NCBI RefSeq assembly: GCF_963678635.1
Contig: NC_087070.1
Location: 18,759,318 to 18,823,317 of the forward strand
Reading direction: 5' to 3'
Source: Symsagittifera roscoffensis
Lineage: Eukaryota > Xenacoelomorpha > Acoela > Convolutidae
Length of the DNA stretch: 64,000 nt
Under the pieces are notes generated by a model that saw nothing but the letters and a program-made list of their open reading frames with translations, was not told the DNA's origin and ran no database searches. Shown piece after piece: positions 41,838 to 54,310 of the stretch; position 1 is the first letter of the stretch; every line of letters begins with the position of its first letter. The position numbers were made by a program, and so were the translations under genes.

Positions 41838-44800
41838 GTAAGTTTGTTCACTAGGACATATGAAAGCGTGTCTAATATTCTGATTAAAGGCTGAAATGTA
41901 ATAAAACGTCTCTTATAATTTTAGCCGTTGAAATTGATCAAGCTTGACATGGTAGACAACAATATTCTACACCTCAAGGGCGAAATTTTCGGGCCCCCAG
42001 ATACACCATACGAGGGAGGAAAGTTTAAATTAGACATTACAGTCCCCGACTCATACCCTTTTAATCCGCCGAAAATTAAGTTCGAGACCAAGATATGGCA
42101 TCCCAATATCAGCAGTGTGACTGGCGCCATCTGTCTTGATATTTTGAAAGACCAATGGGCTGCTGCTATGACATTAAGAACGGTGCTACTTTCTATACAA
42201 GCACTGCTTGCATCACCTGAACCAGATGATCCTCAAGATGCAGTAGTTGCTAATCAGGTATTTCAGGACCAACAAAATCTGTAGGCAATTAAAATGGAAA
42301 TTTTCCATTCAATTAAATTATGCCTAGCAATTATGTTTCAAGTTGCTAATAGATATATTTTCTAGACAGGGAAGAGTTGATTGAGAAATTCAAACGTACT
42401 CTCGTTAAAGGTTTTCCGAAGTCTCTGGATTCTAAATTAATATCAATTACTTATTTGCTTAAGCAAACTCGGCTGTTTAAATACGAGCTCCAATCTAAAC
42501 AGCAATTTGTTGCGCCTAATTTCAGCATACCTGTATACCGCTCAATTTGACGCGATTTGGTAGCTTAGCTGACAGCCTAATACTGTTAATTATCAATCGA
42601 AGTTTTGTCCAGCCTACTAAGTATATGAATCTCAAATTAACAGATTAGTCGTATCCGGGCAAATTTTGAATATTCCAACTGTTCTTTAAAACTATGCGGT
42701 TAGGTATTTTTAATCAGACATCTGTGATAATTTAGCATCAAATTAAGAAATATCAGCTAAAAATGTTGACTCTCCGCTCACACAATTTTTTAAGTATTAA
42801 AAGTTAGAAAAACATCCTGCAGCGAAGATCAATCACAAATAGTTAACGAACATGCTTTCGAATGGTGATTACTCATCGAATTGAGTCCTCAGAAGAAGGG
42901 AAATAATGGTGAGAGATAGATTTTTTTAAAAAAAGTACAGAACTCGTTCTATCTTTCTAATATTACGCTTGCGATTACAAGCGTAATCGAACTGGAATAT
43001 AGACTTTTTTCGGGTTAAAAACTTGTTTGAAAGAATCAATTGTATCTTGGTTCACAGTGAATCCTAGCTTCTACGCGTTTCTAGTCAACTTAGCCGGGAG
43101 GTAACGAATATGCCTTGGACGTCACAGGTCTGGGTTTGAACATGACCAAGACCTGTTTTCTTTCAAACGGGAAATATTCTGTTTCAAATAAAATTATCGG
43201 ACAATTATTTGTCTGCTTATCTGTTGTCGGCATAGTTGGCACATCTTGGAATAGTTTCCTTCGTTTTTTGGTTTCGCGGAAAAAATTCCTCGGATCAAAT
43301 TAGTTCGGCCTATTTTTTATCGGCTTAATGACCTAATTTTGGGTTGTATCAAGGGAAAGACAATTTCCCTCCCACTCCCATCAGCCTTTTTCAAGTTGGT
43401 TCTATGTTTACCAATCGGTTTGTTGATTTTTTTTTGTTATTGGAAAGCTTTTAATTTTTCTCCGAAACTTCAGCCTCAATGCCTACTCCTCTGTGAGCCT
43501 GAATACTCCTCTAGAGTCTTTTCTGTTCACCCCTTCGTCTACAGCCTTCGTTAAAGTCTGTGGGGAATATTTGACCCATATTTTTGTAGGGGAATGTTTG
43601 ACCCGGATTTAGACTTTTTTCGTTTTCTCGAAAACTACTGCCACTCTCAAATCTGGATTTTTTTTTGGTTTCAATGAATAGAACGGTTTTGAAAAGCTCC
43701 CTGCACATGCGGCCACGTCCAACTTTTTTTACACAAAATTTTGGCCCTCGGAATGTTCAAATTTTTTTATTTTTACCTTTTTGTGAAACTTTGACTTTTC
43801 TCGAAAGCTAACTTCTCAAATCTCAAAACTTCTCAGACTTTTTTCGGGTTAACAATTTGTTTGAAAGAATCAATTGTATCTTGGTTCACAGTGAATCCTA
43901 GCTTCTACGCGTTCCTAGTCAACTTAGCCGGGAGGTAACGAATATGCCTTGGACGTCACAGGTCTGGGTTTGAACCTGACCAAGACCTGTTTTCTTTCAA
44001 ACGGCAAATATTCTGTTTCAATTAAAATTATTGGACAATTATTTGTCAGCTTATCTGTTGTTGGCTTAGTTGGCACATCTTGGAATAGTTTCCTTTGTTT
44101 TTTTGGTTTCGCGGAGAAAATTCCTCGGATCAAATTAGTTCGACCTATTTTTTATCGGCTTAATGACCTAATTTTGGGTTGTATCAAGGGCAAGACAATT
44201 TACACTCCCATCAGCCTTTTTCAAGTTGGTTGTATGTTTAATAATCGGCTTGTTGATTTTTTTTTGTTATTGGAAAGCTTTTAGCTTTTCTCCGAAACGT
44301 CAGCCTCAACGCCTTCTCCTCTGTGCTTGAATACTCCTCTAGAGTCTTTTCTATTCGCCCCTTCGTCTACAGTCTTCGTTGAAGTATGTGGGGGAATATT
44401 TGACCCATATTTTTGTGGGAGAATGTTTGACCCGGATTTAAACTTTTTTCGTTTTCTCGAAAACTACTACCACTCTCAAATCTGGGTTTTTTGGTTTCAT
44501 TGAATAGAACGGTTTTGAAAAGCTCCCTGCACATGCGGCCACGTCCAACTTGATTTTTACCTTTTTGTGAAACTTTGACTTTTCTCGAAAACTAACTTCT
44601 CAAATCTGATATTGCAGGTTCAATGGAAACAACGGGCAGTGAGAAGCTGCACTGCATAAGGGGACGAGCAGATAGTTTTTTTTTACACAAAAAGTTATCG
44701 CACTCAGTTTTTTTTCTAAATCGCTATTTCTCGAGCGTTTTCTTTTCTAAATTTTATGATTTTTACCAAAAAATACCCCCCCCCCTAATATGGGATTTTG

Positions 44801-47800
44801 GGTTCAATCCAGTAAACGGCTTGTAATAGCTTCTTTGAATGCGCAAACACCCCCAATTTTTTTGATCAGAAAAAACTTATGACCCTCGGAAAAGTCAAAA
44901 TTTTTTATTTGACTGTTTTTTGCAATTTTTTATTCTCGAAAACTACCCTCCCGAATTTGACATTTTGAGTGCAGTCGAAATTGCAGTTTGCGCGAATTCC
45001 TTTGGCGTGAGGAATTCGCGTAAACTGCAATTTCGATTGCACTCAAAATGTCAAATTTGAACCCAGATTTGAGAGTGGTAGTAGTTTTAGAGAAAACGAT
45101 AAAAGTCTTAAATCCGGGTCAAACATTCCCCACAAAAATATGGGTCAAATATTCCCCCACAGACTTAAACGAAGGCTGTAGACGAAGGGGTGAATAGAAA
45201 AGACTCTAGAGGAGTATTCAGGCTCACAGAGGAGTAAGCGTTGAGGCTGAAGTTTCGGAGAAAAACTGGGTGCAGGTTCAATGGAGACAACGGGCAGTGA
45301 GAAGCTGCCCTGCATAAGCGGACGAGCAGAAAGTTTTTTTTACACAAAAAGTTATCGCACTCAGTTTTTTTCTAAGTCGCTATTTCCGAGCGTTTTCTTT
45401 TCTAAATTTTATGATTTTTACCAAAAAATACCCTCCCATATATGGGATTTTGGGTTCAATCCAGTGAACGGCTTGTAATAGCTTCTTTGAATGCTCGAAC
45501 ACCCCCAATTTTTTTGATCAGAAAAAACTTATGACCCTCGGAAAAGTCAAAATTTGATATTTGACCGTTTTTTTTGCAATTTTTTATTCTCGAAAACTAC
45601 CCTCCCGAATTTGACATTTTGAGTGCAATCGAAATTGCAGTTTGCGCGAATTCCTTTGGCGTGATTATGACGACGAGCGGCCGCTAAATAAAAGTCATGT
45701 AGTTTTTATCCACTATGTTTACTTTTTTTTGGTAGGAGCACTAATCCTAATGCGTGTTCGATTGCATCACTTAAACTTGGACAATTGTTTTTCTAAAAGT
45801 TAATGCAAGTTTGTTTTTAGAGAAAAGACTTTAATTGCTCAATAGAAGTTGAATTAAAATAGGCAGATGACCAGATCCTTAGCAACAATAATCAAGATGG
45901 AGATGCAAGTGATATGTCTGGCGGCGATGGTGATGTTGATCTATCATACTTGAGCCGAATTTGGTTAAAGTCGTTTATTGGATAAAAACAGCCTAAGATT
46001 TCATCGGTTATCTTGCTGCGTACAGTTTTCCGGAATATTTTATTGAAACTTTTTTTTACGTCTCACAGCATTAATCTTTTTTCCTCGGTGAGTCATTGGG
46101 TGATGGACAGTTTCTAATCATTTGAGCAGCTGCTGAGCGGAGGGATGTAGACGTTCGAGATTCGTAGGCTTTGGTTGTTGGCCTTAATTTTGAAATTTCA
46201 TCTTCGTTTCATTCTAGCTTCTGGTGCAAAAAAAAGAGTTATAATCAGCGATTATCACGCCGCGGCCCTTAAGTGTGCAATCCGTTCTGAGTTAAGAATT
46301 GATGGGTCCAATTTTTTTTAAAATTTAGGCAGCTGGTTTTTAATTAAGTTTCTTTGAGCACTGCGAGATGTATTTGTTGTTCGCCCGGTGAAGCTGCAGC
46401 TCCGGGGACTTTGACTGATATACCAACGCAATTAAGTTGTTAAAGGCCTTAAACTTTGAGTTAAAGGGGTTAAGAAAGCTAATGGGGTTTAACGAAATTA
46501 CGGGCTCAAAAGAGTTTGAATTGTAGCTGTTAAGTAGGTTCGTGTTTGATAACCGTGGTCTATGAGTGCGCCAGTTAGTATGTTGTTCGTATTTTGGGGT
46601 ATTAGCAATGAGAGTTAATAGTTTGGACTGAGCGGTTAGGTCTTTGAGTTACGGGGAGTGCAAGTATCTGTGTTTGGAGTCTCGTGAGGAGTGATTTCTT
46701 GATGATGGTCTTTGAGACTCGGGACCTGGGCTGGGATTAATGCGGGCTTCGCGATGAATCGGCGCTCCGTTGTCGAAAGGTTGCGTTTGTGCCATTTGCA
46801 GACAGCTGATGCTGTCTGTCGAATCCACCAGATAAAGGCGGCATATCTGTACTCGTCTATTGGATACTTTTTATTTCGGTTAAAGTTCAGAATGTGTCGG
46901 AAGATTAACTCAAATGGAAATTTGTCTTCAAACGTTCCCCCAATGAGCATGCTGTTATAAAGAAAGTTTTATCTGTGTTGCGATAGCTGACAAGATGGTT
47001 ACATGATTTGAAAGCCTTGAGTTTTAACTGCATTTTCGTTATGTTCTTTATTTGTCAGAAACAATGAGTGAAGACCAGAGAAAATTGCAAGAATTTGCTT
47101 TTTTTTGCAGTTGGCTCATTTTTAGTGGATTCGTTAAATTAAAAACAATCTAAATAGTGTTCGTGGAGTATGGATACCGATATGTTGAGGGTAAGCTCAA
47201 ATATAAATAAGAATTATTCGGAGGATGGTGGACTTTCAGGAAATGCGCGTTTACTTACTGCAGCACCTGTCATTAATTTTTATAGATGGTGTATTCTACT
47301 GCTACTACCTTGTTTAGGCACAATTCTTGATCTCTGAAAAAGTCAAGTCGTTGTTAGGTTTATTGCGTGTTTTTCCAATCATGCGGTTTGCGTCATTTTC
47401 CAACGCAACGTCACTCAAGAAAAGCTGGAAACGTTCTGAATTTTTTTCTGGGCTTTACGCATTTCAAATTTGAGTTAGGCTCATAGTGTTATTTAAAGTG
47501 TTATATAGGCTGACCAAACGTTTTTAAATGAAAATCTGTAATTTTGCCCGCTTTTTTACCTTGCCCTTTGTATTTTACATTTCCTTTACTTGATTTTTTC
47601 CTATGAAAAACGTGCGTTGTTCTCAGATTTCAGCGCGCGTCGTGAGGAAGTTAATCCTCGTCATATGACTTCAAATGCAGCCGTTTACTTTTTTGCCGCG
47701 ATCTATTTATACTAACGTGAATTCTTTTGTGCTTTTCAAACCTAAACATGGTAAACATTTTTGAATAAAATTTCTTTTTTCTTACTTTCAAATTCGGCTA

Positions 47801-49889
47801 AAAGATTGTCGGCTTAATTACCGATTTTCTAAAGACCTGCTAGATCGCTGAGTTGAATGTTATCTATAGAGGTTTTAGCGCTAAGTAGCTTTGAGAATGT
47901 ATACTTCTTACAATATAAGTTTGTCGATTGAATGAATTTTTTCTTCTACATTTGTCGGCTTCAAGTCGTCTTTCCGTTATTCATTTTATAGAGGGTTTCC
48001 TTAAATTCACAGCGTTCCTTTTCATTCTATTTTTTTTCGTTTGCTAGTTTATAGCCGTTCTTTGTGTAGTTTTTGAAAATTTCAGATTTATTATGGTGAA
48101 TAGTGAGTGGAGATCGAAAACTGTTTTTTCTGAGTGAAAAACATCAAAATTGCCCGAAAAGTTTTTCTTGTCATTCGTTTTCTTCATTTTTTTGTGACTG
48201 TTTTATAGAATTAACTTTATGATATGTGGCGCCTCTTTAGATTTTGAACTGTTTGTGTTGAGATTAGCATTTTGTGCTGCAATTTTGAATGATTTTCCAC
48301 TTTTTTTGCAACTGGTGCGAAGCTCCACTTGCCTCTGCGTTATCGGGGTGCGTACAATAAACCGATGTGTCAGTAAATTACCAGATCAGTAAACCGATTT
48401 ACCTAACAATTGCAGATTTAAAGATTTTTAAGAATGAATTTTACCTGAGCTGAAACAATAATTTTAAAACCACGAGGTTGATGGGAAGAGCTATTTTATT
48501 TCAAGGTTCAATTTTTGTTTTGAGAGAAAAAAAATTGTCATTTCGTAAAAATCTCAGTTTTTACATAATGTGATTACCTAAATGAATAATAAATTTTCGG
48601 TTGACTGATCTGGTCCGCTCGTTTTTGCTTTACTGATACATCGTTTTACTGACGTACCACCGGGTAATTTTGGAAAGTCCTTTCCTACTGTTAAATTTTG
48701 TTCAATTTTTCACCGCCTTTTTTGTTAAAAGGATAACCGTGGTCGGTTGCTGTGCCACTTCAGCAGCACCCTGTTTTTTTGTTTTCGCGAGAAATTTACA
48801 TAACTTTATGGGTGTTAAATACTTTTTTTATTGTCGGCTGGGTTAAATTTTCCAGTGAAATAAAAAAAATACTGACCCAGTGTCTGTAATTGGGATTGTT
48901 TTATGCAAAAACTCAATAGATAATTTTCTTGAAATGCAAAGCGCATTATTTTAAATTAATTTTTTCTTTATGATGTACTTCAAAAAATTTGATTTTTCAG
49001 TTTCCTCGAGTTCTTAGACACTTTTCATTTTTTGCTGTTTGGTAAGTGTTTACCAATTTGTAATTTTTCGGAGGGGGATGGAAAATTGTAGAAGAGTCAA
49101 AGTGGCAGTCATAGTTCATTTTCGAAACAACTACGGCTTTGGGCAAAGTCCAATTTTGAAATTACGCATTTCGTCCCGCATCTGCATAACGTTTGACGTA
49201 GTGATGCGAAGCTCCGCTTCTTCGCCTCAGTGTAGAGCGTTGGAGAGTATCATTTCATTTTGTCAAGGTCAGATACCTGATGGAATCTTGAGTTCATCCA
49301 AATACTTATAATTCAATTATCTGAAAGTAGTACCGAGCGTTCGTCGAGAAATTTGTGTTGTGTTCATTGTTCACGTTGTGCCTTTTTGCTTCAGTTCCGC
49401 GACAACCGCGCGATTTTCAAAAAGACAGCCGCTTTCTGGACGTACTACTATGCCAGTTGTGAGTAATGCCTCTCTATGGCGTCGAATTGAATCCAAATTA
49501 CCTGATCTAGTTACAAGTTTGTTTGTTTCTTGCAGGGGATAAGAAAGAGTTCATCGAAATGGCGAGTCTGGTGAAGCCCGTTCAGAAACCATCATACGCC
49601 TCAGAATATTCCACAATGATCCATGATCTGGTAGACATGGGATTCTCACAAGTAAGTTTTGAAATTATTATTTTAATTATTATTTTTGAATTTGACTACA
49701 TAAGACGTTAAGACATGCATAAGAAGGAAATGCAGGTGGGAGGTATCGACCAATTGCATAAAAATGCAATTCAGATTATTGAAAAAAAATGTATAATTAT
49801 ATCGCTATATCTTGTAGGAGCAGAGTATAGCGGCACTGTCTATGAAATGCTGGAACAAACAAATGGCTGTTGAATATCTTTTCCAGTGA
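41766..49889 (+). CDS. UBE2K: Ubiquitin-conjugating enzyme E2 with UBA domain, UBE2K-like (spliced)
   Basis: The coding exons found are 41766-41837, 41925-42257, about 49536-49651 and 49818-49889. The product is an E2 with a C-terminal UBA domain: KREFKEV near the N-terminus, PPDTPYEGG, YPFNPPK, KIWHPNIS, then GAICLDILKDQW with the catalytic Cys at about residue 94, and a UBA of DLVDMGFSQ plus IAALSMKCWN. It takes ubiquitin from E1 and makes mainly K48 chains in the cytosol and nucleus. The E2 core is close to the vertebrate protein; the link to the UBA (KEFIEMASLVKPVQ) has diverged and lacks the usual Trp-containing segment. Exon 2 to 3 does not join in phase as predicted, so a small exon or another acceptor is missing. 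It is the only convincing host gene here. Confidence 0.9.
41925..42257 (+). CDS. UBE2K: UBE2K-like exon 2 (E2 catalytic core)
   Basis: Exactly 111 codons in phase 0 after an 87-bp intron ending ATTTTAG. It carries the HPN motif, the catalytic Cys and the DPQDAVVANQ end. The donor is CAG|GTATTT at 42258; without splicing the frame would stop eight codons later. Confidence 0.9.
43003..44618 (+). repeat. Two tandem copies of a tRNA-headed, SINE-like repeat
   Basis: Units at about 43003-43831 and 43832-44618 are highly alike. Each begins with a tRNA-like head: TAGCCGGGAGG resembles an A box, and GGGTTTGAAC about 45 bp later resembles a B box. A long body and a shared tail (GAAAAGCTCCCTGCACATG) follow. 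A third, more diverged unit lies at 51000-51790. Small frames inside are not conserved as protein. Confidence 0.6.
44619..45665. repeat. Fold-back and duplicated segment in the UBE2K-like intron
   Basis: 44619-45000 is repeated directly at about 45275-45660. Between them, 45008-45260 is the reverse complement of the tail of the upstream repeat (44280-44480 and 44945-44995). The centre, near 45000, is a long palindrome: GGAATTCGCG arms flank CACGCCAAA. The two arms could pair over more than 50 bp. Confidence 0.75.
48347..48661. mobile_element. MITE-like element with terminal inverted repeats
   Basis: About 315 bp. The left end GGTGCGTAC..CCGATGTGTCAGTAAA and, further in, CCAGATCAGT match the reverse complement of the right end (TTTACTGATACATCG..GTACCACC and ACTGATCTGG). 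The inverted ends are about 50-60 bp with small indels. No protein is encoded and the target duplication is unclear. Confidence 0.6.
49536..49651 (+). CDS. UBE2K: UBE2K-like exon 3 (start uncertain)
   Basis: From DKKEFIEMAS to VDMGFSQ, followed by a GTAAGT donor at 49652 in phase 0. The obvious acceptor TTTCTTGCAG (ends 49535) leaves two extra bases and needs a phase-1 donor, which exon 2 does not give. An acceptor at 49543 (ATAAG) would keep phase 0 but drop the first residues. Confidence 0.75.
49818..49889 (+). CDS. UBE2K: UBE2K-like last exon (UBA end)
   Basis: Twenty-three codons and TGA after an acceptor ATCTTGTAG. The codons EQSIAALSMKCWNKQMAVEY match helices 2 and 3 of the UBA domain. 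No canonical AATAAA was seen close by. Confidence 0.85.
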   Translation, partial: EQSIAALSMKCWNKQMAVEYLFQ

Positions 49890-50999
49890 ATTATTTACTA
49901 CAGAACATGAAGGGCTCTGCTTTGAACAGAACTCGTGGAACTATTAAGCTACGTGAAATAATTTGATACTTGGTGACTGAGTTGAAATGTAAGATAAAAT
50001 GTAAATTCCATCTCACGAGAGAGGTTTGTTGTTTCCATAACGACAGTCTGTATTGAGTAGAATGTAATTTTTCATCACAATTTATATTGCCTTAATGAAG
50101 TATTCTATGGTCTTATTCGTCGAAATTTGAGCTCTGCATTTAGGGTGTTGTTTTATTGGATGATCGCAACTAATGCTAGGGGAAGATTGTTTCGCGTATT
50201 CTGTAAATATGAACATCAGTCACTTTGGTGTCTCTATGAAATTTAGGTCGTGTGTTTGAAAGTTTTGATACAGAGCTGATTAAAAATTTCTGGACAAGAT
50301 CAACAAAACATGAAACTTAAAACGGGTTTTTCTCAAATTGTGTTGAGATTTGACAAAAAATGATCAGAATTAAAGTTGCTTAGAATTTTGCCTAGAAAGC
50401 TGAGAAAGTTGCTTAGAAGAAGTTGCTTAGAGTTATTCTGGTTCAATTTCTTTTGCGAAGCTCGGAACCAAAGTTTGCACAAAAAATTTTCTGACTTCCT
50501 TAAGTAAATCAATGATTACGCTTAAACTGCCAATTCAATTGATTAGCAAGCTATATCAAAGTGAGCCTCTGACTCGGTGCAACAAAGTTCTATAATAGTA
50601 TTATCTCCACAAATTTGGGCAAAACATTTCAAATTCTTCTCAGAAGCAATAACGAGCAACTCTGTCAGTGAGTTCAAGGGACGTTGCTCGATCTTTGCCA
50701 GTTGCTTCACATTTTTGGTATAAACATGTCAAAGAGTTAAAAGGAACTATTTCATGTACTTGCTAGACCTGAAACAAGTTTAACTATAATACCTAAAATT
50801 ACAAACAATGCTTTTTCACCCTTTTCTCTGTAGGGAAAAAATATCAATCTCGGAGTTTTCCAGATAAGGCGCTCGTTAGAAAAATCATAGAAAAAACAGT
50901 TGGTCGCAGAGTAAACACCTGCGAATAGTCTAATAAATGGAAACAGTATAGCTGCACATTCTAAAACCAGGCTTACAAAACTTATTACCCTTGCGATAA
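49890..50999. other. 3' flank of the UBE2K-like gene, no gene
   Basis: AT-rich sequence holding the 3' UTR and intergenic DNA. No frame or repeat stood out on either strand. Confidence 0.5.
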
Positions 51000-51790
51000 T
51001 GTTTCATGTATTCAAGTTTGTCAGCATTACCGGGCAACTTAGCCTGTAGGTACACAATATGCCTGAGACGGCAAAGGTCTTTGGTTCAAATCTGACCAGG
51101 AACTTTTTTTCAAACGGAAAATCTTTTTAAAATAAATTGTCGGCCAAATATTTATCTGCTGTCGGCTTAGTTGGAGCATCATGGAATCGATTTTTTTTGC
51201 TGCGCGAACTTTTTTTGGTGTTGCTTTCAGCAATTGGTTTACGCGCTCAATTTGTAAATTAACTTACCTTGACTGTCTTTTATTTCCCTTGAAAACATTT
51301 TTATCGGCTCAAATTATTTCTGCCTGTTTTTCATTGGCTTAGTGACCTAAATTTGGCTCGTATTTTAAGGGAAAAACAATTATAATACTGCTCTCTGCCG
51401 CTTTTAAGTTGGTTTTATGTTACCAATCGGTTTCTTGAAATTTCTTTTATTTCGTTATGGAGATTTTTTTTCAAAGTTCTACTGATTTTAAAAAACTTGG
51501 GAATCAATTTAAAAAACGCCTTCTCACCTGTATGCCGAATAGGATCTTTTTTGCTTGTCCACGTTTGTCTAGAGTCTTCGAAATGTGTTGGAGAATGTTT
51601 GCACCATAGTTTTGACTTTTTTTCGTTTTCTAGAATACACCTCTGAAATTATGAGGCTAACGTTTGATTGAAAACTGTTTTTAAAAGCTCCCCTGCATAA
51701 GTGGCTGCGCCCAAATTATTTTTAAACATAAAGTTATGGCCCACAGAATAGTCAAAGTTTCGATTTTTGACCAATGGGGAAAATGGGTAG
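51000..51790 (+). repeat. Third tRNA-headed, SINE-like repeat
   Basis: Diverged from the two intronic copies but co-linear: head TTAGCCTGTAGG, a TGCC/GGCA stem in the anticodon-arm position, then GGTTCAAATCTG, a clear B-box-like motif. The GGCTTAGTTGGAGCATC body and the GAAAACTGTTTTTAAAAGC tail follow. It lies outside the gene, which shows the family is dispersed. Confidence 0.6.
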
Positions 51791-52521
51791 TGGGAATCTC
51801 CTCTTCATTAGCACACACACAAAAATGATACACTATAAGTAATCGCTACTTTTTAGCAAAGGATTTATGGTAATGATTCTGCCTCGAATTATTGAACGTT
51901 CGTTGAAATGATAAATTTTTCCTTCTAAAATTCATTTTTCAAGTAAAAATTTGTTCAAAATGCATTAAGTTGGTAGATAGTAGATAAAGCAGAAACTAAG
52001 CAAATACTGAATTCAGATAGAAAGTCAAATTAATTCATTAGTAATGTGAGATAATTTTACTGAAATTTAGCTTATAATGTATATCTTGAGAAAAATCCAT
52101 CATGAAAAATCTCGAAGATTTATCTATGTGTAATTTATGTGTGATTTGTGTTTTTCTACGATACTCTATAAGATCTGTTTTTTTTAAACATCTGAACGAT
52201 AACTTGAAAAAACTTTACGCCTTCCATCATGCAAATTCCACTCAAATTGAGAGATTTTGATTCTGTATCCAAGTCTTGCAATTTTGTTAAATTTTGAGAT
52301 TAAAAAATTGTTAGCAAAAGTTTCGGGGACTTTTTTTTGTGAGATGATTTTAAGAAGTACCAATTTATTTTGAAGCTTCAAAACAAGATTTCTGGAAAAA
52401 CCATTGTTCCAACTCATACTGTTCAGCTCAAAGAAATTTAAAAAATGATTCAAGAAGATGAATATTCGAATTACACGACTATAATAACATCACTCAACAA
52501 AACTATTGAATCTTGCTGTTC

Positions 52522-52740
52522 TCAACTAACATAGTCTCCCAAGACTTGGGCGAGTCCTTTGAAGTCGTTCAAAGTATAGTTGACATAGGCAACTTGCTTC
52601 AAGACGTCGTTGTCCTTTGCAGTGAAGAGTCGAATCTGAATGCAGGTTGGCTTGTTCACACTGTACTTCTTGATTGTGACACAAAGTCTTCTCTTCTTGT
52701 ATGTTGCTATCTCATACACCGCATGACAGTTCGCTAGATC
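52522..52740 (-). pseudogene. Frame X, copy 1
   Basis: Encodes the same product as the intact copy at 55622-55900 from YEIATYKKRRLCVTIKK on, but a TAG interrupts it just upstream at about 52748 (the Glu codon after Met in copy 3). Confidence 0.5.
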
Positions 52741-53413
52741 CTGCTACATTGTCGAGTCTTTGTCAGAATAGGGTTCCAATAGAGCCACGAGTCTAAGTAG
52801 CTTACAGCATAGTTTGAGGTAGATAGAGAATTGTTTTGAAGAGTATTTTGTCTAATAAAATAATTCATATCAGTTTATGCCATATCTTAAAATCTCAAAA
52901 ATTCTTACCACTAATTTACCATGAACGAAGAAACTAAATACATGACCTTCATTCTACAAGCTACACTTAATTAACCATTGGTATACACCAATTAGATAAC
53001 GCGTGCCAAAATTTTTTTTGAAAAAAAAACTAGACATTTCCACACAAATCCAAAAAATTTAGTTTTTCGTATTAGTCTCTTAGCATTTCATAAACCATGA
53101 AACCTTACCAATCATATTCCCTACTCTAATACCTTGTAAACTCTATGCCCAATGTTGATACATAGCTGGGAGACCGGATGCTTTTTTCCCTATCTTAAAA
53201 CATGGGGGTCTCTCATGGCCGCTCTCTTAACCTCCAACTACTACTAACTTCGAACCTGATTTGATGAGTTTTCATCACCCTTCTAGAGATGTACCCAATT
53301 GTGTTGAGACTAACGGGAGTACTAATCAAATTGAGCCGCTTTACAAAAGTGGCAGCTACCAACAAGTGCGTAGAAACACTATCGCAAAGGACAAGGTCGT
53401 TTTTTTCTTCGAG

Positions 53414-53659
53414 TCAAGAAACGGCAAGTGATGCGATGGGCAAGAGACCTTTAGTTGACTCCTCAGTAATCCCATCACTGAAAAATGCGTGAGTGGACAT
53501 ATTTTTGCGCATTGCCTCTCTTAATGACGAACAGACTTTGTTATCCTCCCTTGGTGGGAATACTTCCTCTGCTTCACGTAAAAGCACGTTGTGAGTGCTT
53601 TCACAATTGGTTTTGTAACTTTCTGGCTTTTGGGCACTTCCAAAAACTATGGTTACCAT
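53414..53659 (-). pseudogene. Frame Y, copy 1: retroelement protease-region-like fragment
   Basis: An 81-codon frame ending MSTHAFFSDGITEESTKGLLPIASLAVS. The motif STKGLLPIA-x-L is found just before aspartic protease domains of retroelement-derived (DUF1758/BEL-type) proteins. In the next stretch, in another phase, VSTHSLVS follows as in copy 2. Broken by stops. Confidence 0.45.
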
Positions 53660-54084
53660 GTAAACAAGAAAAGCAAAGCTTCTGCTCGGCGATATGTGTT
53701 TTTGTTTCTACGATACTCTATAAGATCCGTTTTCTTTTTAAATATCTGAACGATAACTTGAAAAAACTTTATGTCTTCCATCATGCCAAGTCCACTCAAA
53801 TTGAAAGATTTCGATTCTGTATCCAAATCTTGCAAATTTGGTAAAATTTGAGATTCAAAAACTGTTAGCAAATATTTCTGGGACTTTTTTGTAAGATAAT
53901 TTTAAGAAGTACCAATTTTTTTTGAAGCTTTAAAACAAGATTTCTGGAAAAACCATTGTTCCAACTCATACTGTTCAGCTCAAAGAAATTTAAAAAATGA
54001 TTCAAGAAGATGAATATTCGATTTACACGACTATAATAACATCACTCAACTAAACTATTGAACATTGCTGTTCTCAACAAACAT

Positions 54085-54310
54085 AGTCTCCCAAGACTTG
54101 GGCGAGTCCTTTGAATTCGATCAAAGTATAGTTGACATAGGCAACTTGCTTCAAGACTTCGTTCTCCTTTGAGTCGAATCTGAATGTAGGTTGGCTTGTT
54201 CACACTGTACTCCTAGATTGTGACACACACTCTTCTCTTCTTGTATGTTGCTATGTCATACACCGCATGACAGTTCGCTAGCTCCTGCTCCATGGTTGAG
54301 TCTTTGTCAG
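54085..54310 (-). pseudogene. Frame X, copy 2
   Basis: Same region as copies 1 and 3, but a TAG replaces a Lys codon in the VTIKKY segment and a small deletion near 54170 shifts the rest. Not functional. Confidence 0.5.

Larger units (their letters stand above)
42258..49535 (+). other. Large intron of the UBE2K-like gene
   Basis: About 7.3 kb of AT-rich DNA, unlike the 87-bp first intron. It holds two tRNA-headed repeats (43003-44618), a fold-back array (44619-45665) and a MITE-like element (48347-48661). The rest (42300-43000, 45670-48340, 48670-49500) shows no gene or clear repeat. Confidence 0.75.

Noticed and set aside
45676-45690. NotI site (GCGGCCGC) in AT-rich DNA, possible cloning artefact
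   Set aside because: No vector or linker sequence surrounds it; a single rare site can occur naturally.
51040-51110. Real tRNA gene
   Set aside because: A and B boxes are present but the acceptor stem does not close and the head is part of a longer dispersed repeat, so a tRNA-derived repeat fits better.
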